8,804 nucleotides of DNA from Deltaproteobacteria bacterium (GTDB taxonomy: Bacteria; Myxococcota; Myxococcia; Myxococcales; Myxococcaceae). The DNA is taken from positions 1 to 8,804 of the forward strand of contig VGRA01000073.1 of NCBI GenBank assembly GCA_016875515.1, in the 5' to 3' direction. The notes under the pieces were generated by a model. The model was not told where the DNA came from, searched no databases, and saw only the letters and a program-made list of their open reading frames with translations. Position numbers and translations under genes: made by a program. Shown piece after piece: positions 1 to 8,804 of the stretch (within the stretch, counting starts at the first letter, position 1; each line of letters begins with the position of its first letter).

Positions 1-2
1 GC

Positions 3-1520
3 CTAGAAGTACTGTTTGCGCTTGCTGGAGGGCAGGATGCCCAGCACCTCGCGGTACTTGGCCACGGTCCTCCGGGCTATCTCGATGCCCTGCCCGTGCA
101 GCAACTCCACGATCTTCTGGTCCGAGTACGGGTTCTTCGCGTCCTCGGCCCCCACCAGCTGCTTGATGTGGTTCTTCACCGCCTCCGAGGCGATGTCGTC
201 CCCGGAGGTGCGGCCGATGGAGGAGTTAAAGAAGTACTTCAGCTCGAAGATGCCCTGCGGGGTGTGGACGTACTTGTTGGTGGTGACGCGGGAGACGGTG
301 GACTCGTGCATGCCGATGTCGTCTGCCACGTCCCGGAGGATGAGGGGCTTCAGGTGGGCAATGCCCTTGTCCAGGAATTCCCGCTGGAACTTCACGATGC
401 TCTCGGTCACCTTGAAGATGGTGCGCTGGCGCTGGTGGATGGAGCGGATGAGCCAGAGGGCCGAGCGCATCTTCTCCTGCACGAACTCCTTGGTCTGCCC
501 CGGGACCAGGCTCCCCTGCTTCAGCGCGTTGCGGTAGGCGCCGCTGATGCGGAGCTTGGACAGCCCGTCGTCGTTCAGCACCACGGTGTAGTCCCCAGAC
601 TCGTTGAGCTTGTACACGAACACGTCCGGGGAGATGTACTGCGCGTCCTCGCCGGTGTAGTTGCGGCCCGGGCGCGGGTCCAGCTTCTGCAGCAGCTTCG
701 TGGCCTCCACCACCTCCGACAGCTCCAGCTTCAGCTCGCGGGCGGCGGCCGGCAGGTTCTTGCTCTCCAGCAGCTTCATGTGCCGCTTGATGAGCGTCCC
801 CAGCAGCGCCGCGCGCGGGTCCTTCAGCATGCTGACTTGGATGAGCAGGCACTCCTGCAAGTCCCTCGCCCCGCAGCCCACCGGGTCCAGGTGCTGCACC
901 TTGCGCAGCGCCCTCTCCGCGGTGCCCAGGTCCACGTCCGCCTCCGCCGCCAGGCGGATGAGGGGATCTCCCTCCACCCCCTCCAGCTTGAGGTAGCCGT
1001 CGTCGTTGAGGTTGCCCAGCACCAGCGCCACCACCCGGCGCTCGGCGTCATTGAGCCGCAGCGTCCCCAGCTGCTCCATGAGGTGGGCGGCCAGGTCCTC
1101 CTTCTCCACCAGGTTGGCTTCGAAGGAGGGCATGTCCTCCGAGTCCACGTTCCCCTTGTTGGAGGCGGTGGTGGGCTCGTTGAACTGGTAGCTGTTGAGG
1201 TAGGCGTCCCAGTCAATCTCCCCCGGGTTCTCCTGGTCCCCCTTCACCTCCTGCGCCGTGTCCGGCTGGGGCAGGGTGTCCGAGGCGGGCCCCTCCAGGT
1301 TCTCCGCCTCCAAGGAGGCCTCGCCGGGGGCCTTCTCCTCGCCGTCCCCGTCCAGCGTCTCGTCCGGCTGCTCCAGCAGCGGGTTCTGCTCCAGCTCCTC
1401 CCGCACCTGCTCCAGCAGCTCCATCCGGGACAGCTGCAGGAGCTTGATGGCCTGCTGCAGCTGGGGCGTCATCACCAGCTGCTGGGACAATTTCAGGCTC
1501 TGCTTCAGCTCCATGCCCAT
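3..1520 (-). CDS. rpoN: RNA polymerase sigma-54 factor RpoN, complete
   Basis: Alternative sigma factor that directs RNA polymerase to -24/-12 promoters and needs ATP-dependent enhancer-binding activators. The protein has 505 residues, a normal family length. Visible domains: a Gln-rich region I (about 1-50, with LVMTPQLQQAIKLLQLSRM); a very acidic region II (about 50-145); the core-binding domain; a DNA-binding helix-turn-helix (about 395-425, LRDVADDIGMHESTVSRV); and a perfect RpoN box ARRTVAKYRE at 482-491, close to the C-terminal end. I chose the ATG at 1520 because AGGGAGG lies 9 nt upstream; the ATG at 1514 (MELKQ) is the alternative. The frame stays open to a TTG at 1622, but that extension looks nothing like RpoN. 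The gene lies 122 nt after lptB, the same order as lptB-rpoN in enterobacteria. In Myxococcus xanthus rpoN is reported to be essential. The stop is TAG at positions 5-3. Confidence 0.98.
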   Translation of the reverse strand: MGMELKQSLKLSQQLVMTPQLQQAIKLLQLSRMELLEQVREELEQNPLLEQPDETLDGDGEEKAPGEASLEAENLEGPASDTLPQPDTAQEVKGDQENPGEIDWDAYLNSYQFNEPTTASNKGNVDSEDMPSFEANLVEKEDLAAHLMEQLGTLRLNDAERRVVALVLGNLNDDGYLKLEGVEGDPLIRLAAEADVDLGTAERALRKVQHLDPVGCGARDLQECLLIQVSMLKDPRAALLGTLIKRHMKLLESKNLPAAARELKLELSEVVEATKLLQKLDPRPGRNYTGEDAQYISPDVFVYKLNESGDYTVVLNDDGLSKLRISGAYRNALKQGSLVPGQTKEFVQEKMRSALWLIRSIHQRQRTIFKVTESIVKFQREFLDKGIAHLKPLILRDVADDIGMHESTVSRVTTNKYVHTPQGIFELKYFFNSSIGRTSGDDIASEAVKNHIKQLVGAEDAKNPYSDQKIVELLHGQGIEIARRTVAKYREVLGILPSSKRKQYF

Positions 1521-1529
1521 GGGGACCGG

Positions 1530-1536
1530 CCTCCCT
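1530..1536 (-). promoter_or_regulatory. Ribosome binding site of rpoN
   Basis: AGGGAGG on the minus strand, 9 nt before the ATG at 1520 and 15 nt before the ATG at 1514. The spacing favours 1520 as the rpoN start. The sequence overlaps the downstream edge of the sigma-54-like element at 1537-1553. Confidence 0.7.
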
Positions 1537-1553
1537 ACCAAATAGCGTGCCAA
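1537..1553 (-). promoter_or_regulatory. Candidate sigma-54 (-24/-12) binding site upstream of rpoN
   Basis: The minus strand reads TTGGCACG (1553-1546), four bases CTAT, then TTGGT (1541-1537). The sigma-54 consensus is YTGGCACG-N4-TTGCW. The -24 block and the spacing match exactly, and the -12 block matches except that the conserved GC is GG. If it initiated at the usual distance, the transcript would start near 1526 and lose the Shine-Dalgarno sequence. Binding may therefore repress rpoN rather than drive it. The site is seen directly; its function is inferred. Confidence 0.4.
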
Positions 1554-1562
1554 AACTAGTCC

Positions 1563-1617
1563 CCACCCTCCCCCCTGTCCAGTGAGCCACAGGGGGGGCA
1601 CGTCCGTTGCAGGGTGG
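1563..1617 (-). other. Large GC-rich inverted repeat (hairpin) in the rpoN leader
   Basis: A 9-bp perfect inner stem pairs 1570-1578 (CCCCCCTGT on the plus strand) with 1589-1597 (ACAGGGGGG), around a 10-nt loop. The 7-nt outer arm 1563-1569 (CCACCCT) is directly contiguous with the inner arm and pairs perfectly with 1611-1617 (AGGGTGG). A 13-nt bulge (1598-1610) lies on one side. That gives 16 Watson-Crick pairs in all, between lptB and rpoN. No U-run follows in the minus-strand transcript, so it is not a standard intrinsic terminator. It may be an mRNA-processing, attenuation or transcript-stability structure. Confidence 0.6.
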
Positions 1618-1623
1618 AACAAT

Positions 1624-1642
1624 TCCCTGGCTTTTCCGGGGA
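1624..1642 (-). terminator. Weak candidate terminator hairpin just after lptB
   Basis: It begins immediately after the lptB TAA. The arms 1642-1636 (TCCCCGG on the minus strand) and 1630-1624 (CCAGGGA) form a 7-position stem with one C/A mismatch and a 5-nt loop (AAAAG), followed by ATTGTT. The stem is short and the U-tract poor, so it would at best end transcription partially. Confidence 0.25.
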
Positions 1643-2374
1643 TTAGCCGTCCAGCCGGAAGCCCTCACCCAGGTAGACGCTGCGGGCGCGCTCGGAGGCG
1701 GCAATCTGCGCGGGGGTGCCCTCTTCCAGGATGCGGCCACCGGCAATGATGTAGGCCCGATCGCAGATGCGGAGCGTGTCCCTCACGTTGTGGTCCGTGA
1801 TGAGGATGCCCAGCCCCCGCTCCCGCAGGACGGTCATCTGCTTCTGCAGGTCTGCCACGTTGATGGGGTCCACCCCGGCGAAGGGCTCGTCGAACAGGAT
1901 GAAGCGGGGACCGGGGATGAGGCTGCGGGCAATTTCGGCCCGGCGGCGCTCTCCCCCGGAGAGGGTCTCCCCCAGCGAGTGGGCCACCTTCTGCAGGCCG
2001 AACTCGGCGATGAGGGCGTCTGCCTTCGCCTCCCGCTCGGGGCAGGACAGCCCCGGCTGGAGCTCCAGCACGGAGAGGAAGTTCTGCCGCAAGGTCATCT
2101 TCCGGAAGATGGAGGACTCCTGCGGGAGGTAGCCCAGGCCGGCAAGGGCGCGGCGGTGCATGGGCAGGTGGCGCACCGAGGCGCCGTCCAGGGTGACGTC
2201 CCCCCCGTCGGCGGGCACCAGCCCCACCACCATGTTGAACGAGGTGGTCTTCCCGGCGCCGTTGGGGCCGAGCAACCCCACCACCTCCCCCGTCTCCACG
2301 TGGAACGAGACGCCGTCCACCACCTGCCGGCGGCGGTAGGCCTTGCGCAGCCCCTCGGCGCGGAGCGAGGCCAT
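1643..2374 (-). CDS. lptB: LPS export ABC transporter ATP-binding protein LptB
   Basis: Cytoplasmic ATPase that, as a dimer with LptF/LptG, powers extraction of LPS from the inner membrane and its passage along LptC and LptA to the outer membrane. It has 243 residues, the usual size. All ABC motifs are intact: Walker A GPNGAGKT (36-43), Q-loop Gln85, signature LSGGE (138-142), Walker B FILFDEP (158-164) with catalytic Glu163, and switch His195. The stretch GYLPQESSIFRKMT is typical of LptB rather than of amino-acid transporters. The ATG at 2374 shares one base with the lptA stop (TGATG), which indicates translational coupling. lptF and lptG are not in the window. The stop is TAA at 1645-1643. 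Confidence 0.97.
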   Translation of the reverse strand: MASLRAEGLRKAYRRRQVVDGVSFHVETGEVVGLLGPNGAGKTTSFNMVVGLVPADGGDVTLDGASVRHLPMHRRALAGLGYLPQESSIFRKMTLRQNFLSVLELQPGLSCPEREAKADALIAEFGLQKVAHSLGETLSGGERRRAEIARSLIPGPRFILFDEPFAGVDPINVADLQKQMTVLRERGLGILITDHNVRDTLRICDRAYIIAGGRILEEGTPAQIAASERARSVYLGEGFRLDG

Positions 2375-3273
2375 CAGCGCGTCCCCCCCACCTTCGGCGC
2401 CTGGCGGGCCCTCGCGGCCGCCGGGTCAAGCCGGGCCCGGACGTTCTCCCCCACCACCAGCCGCTGCTCCACGTCCACCACGAAGCGGGTACCGTTCATG
2501 AGGTTGACGCCGTCCCCCGCCCTCGGGTTGCCGGTGACGAAGACGCGGGCGGAGGTGACGTCGTAGTCGGCACGCTCGCCCTCGGCCCAGCGCTCGGCCA
2601 TGTCCAGCCGGGCAGCGCCTGTGCAGGCGGCCCGGGACAGCCGCCCGTCCGGAGCAGACTGGGCCACCAGCCGCTGGCAACGGATGACGGCCCCTTCCCG
2701 CAGCACCCGCACGTCCCCCGTCCACACCGCGGTGCCGCGCGCGTTGTCCACCCGGACGGCGCGGGCCCGGATGGTGACGGGCCTGCCGTCCGAGCCGGTG
2801 CTGTCGGACACCGTGGTGGGCTCCTCCCCGGAGAGCTCGTCCCGCACGGTGTCGAAGCGGAAGCGGCGCCCGCTCACGCGCACGCCGCCGCGGGTGGCCC
2901 GCGGGCTGCCGGTCACCACCACCACGCCGGTGGCGTTGTCGAACTCGGCGCGCTCCCCCTCCACGGTGGTGTCCCGCTGCACCGCCTGCACATGGCCCAC
3001 GCAATCGAAGCGGAGGGGCTGGTTGGACGCGTCGAACCAACCGGTGAGCGTGTCACAGCGCAGCGTGGCGTCCTTGCGCACCGCCACCACGTGGCCGGTG
3101 TAGAGCGCCGTGCGGTCGCCCTGGCGGAGCTCCAGCACGTCCCCGGACAGCTGCACCGGCTCGAGCAGCACCTGCTTCTGGGCCGGGGCGGAAGGCCGCC
3201 CGCGGGACGCCCTGGAGCTCGCCGGCGCGGCGGCAGCAAGCAGCATCAGCAGCAGCGCGGGGGCAGAGGCCAT
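2374..3273 (-). CDS. lptA: LptA/OstA-family periplasmic LPS-bridge protein with two tandem OstA repeats
   Basis: Periplasmic beta-jellyroll protein expected to carry LPS from LptC to LptD. It has 299 residues, far more than E. coli LptA (about 185). The N-terminus is a signal-peptide-like stretch (about 1-20, LLLMLLAAAAP) without a basic residue before the hydrophobic core. Two OstA-like units follow, about 36-150 and 165-280, aligning without gaps at a 126-residue offset. TALYTGHVVAVRKDATLRC (55-73) matches TAVWTGDVRVLREGAVIRC (181-199), and EGERAEFD (105-112) matches EGERADYD (231-238). Each unit has a Cys pair 18 apart (73/91 and 199/217). The ATG at 3273 overlaps the lptC stop as TGATG; a GTG at 3276 is an alternative. 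The neighbours lptC and lptB support the assignment. Confidence 0.88.
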   Translation of the reverse strand: MASAPALLLMLLAAAAPASSRASRGRPSAPAQKQVLLEPVQLSGDVLELRQGDRTALYTGHVVAVRKDATLRCDTLTGWFDASNQPLRFDCVGHVQAVQRDTTVEGERAEFDNATGVVVVTGSPRATRGGVRVSGRRFRFDTVRDELSGEEPTTVSDSTGSDGRPVTIRARAVRVDNARGTAVWTGDVRVLREGAVIRCQRLVAQSAPDGRLSRAACTGAARLDMAERWAEGERADYDVTSARVFVTGNPRAGDGVNLMNGTRFVVDVEQRLVVGENVRARLDPAAARARQAPKVGGTR

Positions 3274-3788
3274 CACCGCGTCGCCTCCAGCCGCGTCCGC
3301 ACGTTTCCCTCGAAGCGGTGCTTCCCCCCGGTGACCGACAGCTGGAAGCCGTCCGCTTGCAGCGTGTAGCCCGGGCCGGAGGCCTCCAGCGGCTCGGCCC
3401 CCGTCACCACCCCGGCCTTGCCATCCAGGCGTGCAGAGGAGGTGGTGCCAACGAGGCCGTGGTCCGTCGTGAGGGTGACGCCGCCCGTCCCCTCCGCCTT
3501 CTGCTCGGCGGGCAGCCCGGTGACGCGTGGGGCGGCCACCTCGTAGTCCCCCGCGCCCCCCTGCCCCTTCACCCGGAACCGGGCCCCCTCCCCGGCGTAG
3601 CGTCCCTCGTTGCGCCGGAAGGACAGCGTCTGCAGGGTGCCGGTGAGCGTCACCTCCGAGCCGGCCGAGCGGACGACGTGGACGTCCCGCAGTTGCACCG
3701 TGGGCGGGGGCGCCGCCGGGATGGGCGCCGGGCGCGCGCATGCGGCGGCGCACAAGAGCGGCAGGAACTGGAGGCGGGGCCACGGCAC
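3273..3788 (-). CDS. lptC: LptC-type LPS export protein, predicted lipoprotein
   Basis: Periplasmic component linking the LptBFG complex to LptA. It has 171 residues from a GTG start at 3788, chosen because GGGAGG sits 6 nt upstream and the gap to the preceding gene is then 14 nt. A GTG at 3806, overlapping the upstream stop as GTGA, is the main alternative. An ATG at 3842 is less likely because it lies well inside the upstream gene. The N-terminus (Arg5, hydrophobic core 6-16, AAAC with Cys17) resembles a lipoprotein signal, whereas E. coli LptC has an uncleaved membrane helix. The rest (VQLRDVHVV, LQTLSFRR) is beta-rich with little strong identity, as is usual for LptC. The call relies heavily on its position before lptA and lptB. 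Confidence 0.82.
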   Translation of the reverse strand: MPWPRLQFLPLLCAAACARPAPIPAAPPPTVQLRDVHVVRSAGSEVTLTGTLQTLSFRRNEGRYAGEGARFRVKGQGGAGDYEVAAPRVTGLPAEQKAEGTGGVTLTTDHGLVGTTSSARLDGKAGVVTGAEPLEASGPGYTLQADGFQLSVTGGKHRFEGNVRTRLEATR

Positions 3789-3794
3789 GGGCCA

Positions 3795-3800
3795 CCTCCC
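3795..3800 (-). promoter_or_regulatory. Ribosome binding site deciding the lptC start
   Basis: GGGAGG on the minus strand, 6 nt before the GTG at 3788 and just downstream of the acyltransferase TGA (3805-3803). It is the strongest argument for starting lptC at 3788 rather than at 3806 or 3842. Confidence 0.6.
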
Positions 3801-3802
3801 TA

Positions 3803-4702
3803 TCACGGCCGGCTCTTCCACCGCCTGTGCATCCACACCCACTGGGCAGGGGCCTCGCGGATGGCCCGCTCGATGTCTGCGGTCAGCACCGCGGTGAGGC
3901 CGAGCGCGTCCGCCTCCCGGTCACCGGTGGAGGCAGGCGGCCGGATGCGGCACATGGAGATGCGGTACCGCGTCTGCTCGCCCTGCCGGTGGCAATAGCC
4001 CGTCACCACCGCCGCGCCCGTGCGCAGGGCCAGGTCCGCGGCGGCCCTCGGCGTACTGGCCAGGTGGCCGAAGAACGGGACGAAGAGGGACTGCACGCGG
4101 GTGTCCTGGTCAATCAGCAGCCCGAGCACCTCCCCCCCGCGCAGCGCCCGCAGCATGGCCCGGGCCGCCCCCTCCGCCCCGCGCCAGATGGTGCGGATCC
4201 CGCCGCGTGCCCGGAATCGCTCGAGCAGCGCGGTGGTGCGGGCGTCCGTGGTCTCCTTCGCAATGGTCTGGCAGGGGTAGCCGGCCCGCCCCAGGGTGCG
4301 CGCGAGCAACTCCCAGTTGCCCACGTGGCCGGTGACGAAGACCACCCCATTGCCCTCTGCCAGTGCCTCGTCCAACAGTGCCCGGTCTGCCGCAGGCCAC
4401 TCGACGAGCCGCGCCGCCTGCAGGTCCAGCTTCCGCGCGCAGGCCAGCTCGAACGCCGCCTGCCCGAGGTGCCGGAAGCAGGCCTTCGCCACCCGGCGTC
4501 GCTCGCCCTCCGTCCACTCCGGGAACGCGCGCGCGAGCCCCTCCAGCGCCAGCCGCCGCTGCTTGCCCAGCAGGTGGAACGCGAGTCCCCCGAACGCCCG
4601 GCCAAAGTCCGCCGCCACGTCCAGCGGCAGCGCGGAGACGACGCCCAGCGCCACCCGGAGGAGCCCATGGCGCAGGCCGCGCTTAAGCGGCTTCCAGTTC
4701 AT
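3803..4702 (-). CDS. Lipid A late acyltransferase, LpxL/HtrB family
   Basis: Membrane-associated acyltransferase that adds a secondary acyl chain to the lipid A precursor on the inner-membrane cytoplasmic face. It has 299 residues, close to LpxL/LpxM (about 305-325). The N-terminal half has a hydrophobic, Arg/Lys-flanked segment (about 13-27). The catalytic HX4(D/E) motif is HVGNWE, with His126 and Glu131. Further family features are IDQDTRV (around 210-220), VPFFG, and a C-terminal QWVWMHRRWK, the family's typical W-MHRRWK ending. The ATG at 4702 overlaps the TGA of the preceding gene by 4 nt (ATGA). There is no clear Shine-Dalgarno, so it is probably translationally coupled. lptC begins 14 nt after it. 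Whether it acts like LpxL or LpxM, and with which acyl chain, cannot be read from the sequence. Confidence 0.92.
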   Translation of the reverse strand: MNWKPLKRGLRHGLLRVALGVVSALPLDVAADFGRAFGGLAFHLLGKQRRLALEGLARAFPEWTEGERRRVAKACFRHLGQAAFELACARKLDLQAARLVEWPAADRALLDEALAEGNGVVFVTGHVGNWELLARTLGRAGYPCQTIAKETTDARTTALLERFRARGGIRTIWRGAEGAARAMLRALRGGEVLGLLIDQDTRVQSLFVPFFGHLASTPRAAADLALRTGAAVVTGYCHRQGEQTRYRISMCRIRPPASTGDREADALGLTAVLTADIERAIREAPAQWVWMHRRWKSRP

Positions 4703-5808
4703 GCCCAGTGGCCGCCCGAGAGCGCCTTCAGCGTGGCGCGCAGGTACTGCACGGAGACGGCCCGCGTGCGCTCCCAGCCGCCCTCGGTCCGCGCGGCCAG
4801 CGGGGCCACCTCCACCAGGTCCCCGGCCACCACCTCGAACTCCGCCCCCAACCGCTCCAGCAGCGCGAGCAGGAACTCCGGCCGCAGCCCGCCGGGCTCC
4901 GGCGTCCCGGTGGCGTCCGCCCACGCCGCGTCCGTGCCGTCCACGTCGTTGGAGAAGTAGACCTGCCGGACGCCCGCGGCCTTCAGCGCGCCGACAATTC
5001 CTTCCAACGCCGCCCCCTCGTCCCGGTTGCAGTCTGCCGCCCAGAACTGGCGTACGCCGGTGGTGGCCTCCCAGTGGGCGCGGTCCCGTCCGGAGGAGCG
5101 CGTGCCCACCTGCACCATGCGGCCCGGGGCGCCGAGCAGGCGGCTCGCGTGCAGCGACCAGGTGGCAAAGCAGTACCTCACCCCCAGCCGCTCCTCGAGC
5201 AGGTCCGTGTGGGCGTCCGGCTGGACAATGCCCCACGGCGCCGCCCGGCCCTTGGACAGCGCGCGCGCGAGCGGCCAGGCGCAGGAGTGGTCCCCCCCCA
5301 GCATCAGCACGCGCACGCCGGGGTTCAGCTGGAAGACCCGGTCCAGCGCGCGCTCGGCGATGGACAGGGGCGAGACCGGCAGCGCGCAGCCGGGCAGGTC
5401 CGGGTAGAGGGCCCGGCGCGTGGCGGCCACCTGCGCCTCGGACAGCATCTCGTCGTGGAGGAGCTGCGGGCAAACGAACACGTCCCCGATGTCCAGCACC
5501 CCGTTGCGGCGCAGTTGCTGGGGGAAGTCCGGCGCGTCGTCCAGCAGCGCCTCGCGCAGGGCGCCCGGGGCGAGGTTGGCCCCCCGCACGTAGCCCGCCC
5601 CCACGTCCGAGGGGATGGCGAGCACCACGGTGCGCGCCGTGGGGATGGCCGCCAGGGTCTCCCGCCAGCGCTCGCGGATGGCCTCGTCCGAGTCCGCGCC
5701 GTACAGCCGCTGCTGCAGCGCCCGCTGCTCGGCCTTGCCGGCGGAGACCACGTGGATGCCGCCGCCGGCGGGGCGGAGCAGGTGGGCGAGTTCCTCGAGG
5801 GGCGTCAT
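4699..5808 (-). CDS. Arginase/agmatinase-family (ureohydrolase) protein of unknown substrate
   Basis: Predicted binuclear manganese hydrolase removing urea or a related group from a guanidino or amidino compound. It has 369 residues, longer than most family members (about 300-320), with an extra N-terminal segment of about 55 residues. All six metal ligands are visible: His174 (GGDHS), Asp198, His200 and Asp202 (DAHTD), and Asp288 and Asp290 (DVDGTD). Glu333 (DLVEVAP) matches the Glu that contacts guanidinium in arginase, and TGTPEPGG is also present. The family Pro after the third Asp is Ala294. The Asn/Ser residues that arginase uses for the amino-acid end of arginine are not evident, nor is the YxHGTPFRR stretch of agmatinases. 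The ATG at 5808 is 20 nt after the reductase stop, with only a weak Shine-Dalgarno (GCAGAG). Its role in an LPS operon is unknown. Confidence 0.85.
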   Translation of the reverse strand: MTPLEELAHLLRPAGGGIHVVSAGKAEQRALQQRLYGADSDEAIRERWRETLAAIPTARTVVLAIPSDVGAGYVRGANLAPGALREALLDDAPDFPQQLRRNGVLDIGDVFVCPQLLHDEMLSEAQVAATRRALYPDLPGCALPVSPLSIAERALDRVFQLNPGVRVLMLGGDHSCAWPLARALSKGRAAPWGIVQPDAHTDLLEERLGVRYCFATWSLHASRLLGAPGRMVQVGTRSSGRDRAHWEATTGVRQFWAADCNRDEGAALEGIVGALKAAGVRQVYFSNDVDGTDAAWADATGTPEPGGLRPEFLLALLERLGAEFEVVAGDLVEVAPLAARTEGGWERTRAVSVQYLRATLKALSGGHWA

Positions 5809-5828
5809 GGCTCTGCGGGGTTCTTTTA

Positions 5829-8804
<2,976 letters not shown>

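Noticed and set aside
96..1559. A 487-residue open frame on the plus strand opposite rpoN
   Set aside because: Leu/Val/His/Gln-rich low-complexity translation, mirroring rpoN codons. No motif and no ribosome binding site stands out.
1520..1622. Longer rpoN starting at a TTG at 1622
   Set aside because: The 34 extra residues have no RpoN character and run through the hairpin and the sigma-54-like site. The RpoN family starts at MELKQ-type sequence, and the Shine-Dalgarno supports the start at 1520.
1563..1642. Strong intrinsic terminator separating lptB and rpoN
   Set aside because: Two hairpins exist, but neither is followed by a run of U in the minus-strand transcript. At most partial termination can be proposed.
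3789..3842. lptC starting at the ATG at 3842
   Set aside because: It would overlap the acyltransferase gene by about 40 nt and put a long hydrophilic stretch before the signal sequence. The GTG at 3788 has a good Shine-Dalgarno and gives a compact lipoprotein signal.

Overview
The window is a dense block of nine genes, all on the minus strand, from a very GC-rich Gram-negative bacterium. I infer a myxobacterium (Myxococcota, probably suborder Cystobacterineae). The reasons are the strong G/C bias at third codon positions, the RpoN sequence, and an LPS-export block (lptC-lptA-lptB) followed by rpoN. The species cannot be named from this sequence alone.

Read in the direction of transcription (right to left) the layout is as follows. 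(1) 8804-7744: the C-terminal part of a TPR protein that continues beyond the window. (2) 7723-6740: gmd, GDP-mannose 4,6-dehydratase. (3) 6743-5829: an rmd-type GDP-4-keto-6-deoxymannose reductase. With gmd it should convert GDP-mannose to GDP-D-rhamnose. (4) 5808-4699: an arginase/agmatinase-fold ureohydrolase with all metal ligands present but unknown substrate. (5) 4702-3803: a lipid A late acyltransferase of the LpxL/HtrB family. (6) 3788-3273: LptC, apparently a lipoprotein. (7) 3273-2374: LptA, unusually long, with two tandem OstA-type repeats. (8) 2374-1643: LptB, the export ATPase. (9) 1520-3: rpoN (sigma-54), complete.

Genes 1 to 8 are separated by at most 20 nt or overlap by 1 to 4 nt (GTGA, ATGA and two TGATG junctions). 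They look like one transcription unit for LPS sugar supply, lipid A acylation and LPS transport. The only sizeable gap is the 122 nt between lptB and rpoN. It holds two inverted repeats, a good Shine-Dalgarno sequence and a near-consensus sigma-54 -24 element next to the gene for sigma-54 itself.

The points most worth following up are the possible RpoN autoregulatory site, the large hairpin in the rpoN leader, the gapless 126-residue duplication in LptA with a repeated cysteine pair, and the ureohydrolase embedded in an LPS operon. I see no tRNA, rRNA, CRISPR array, insertion sequence or phage signature. No radically new system is evident.
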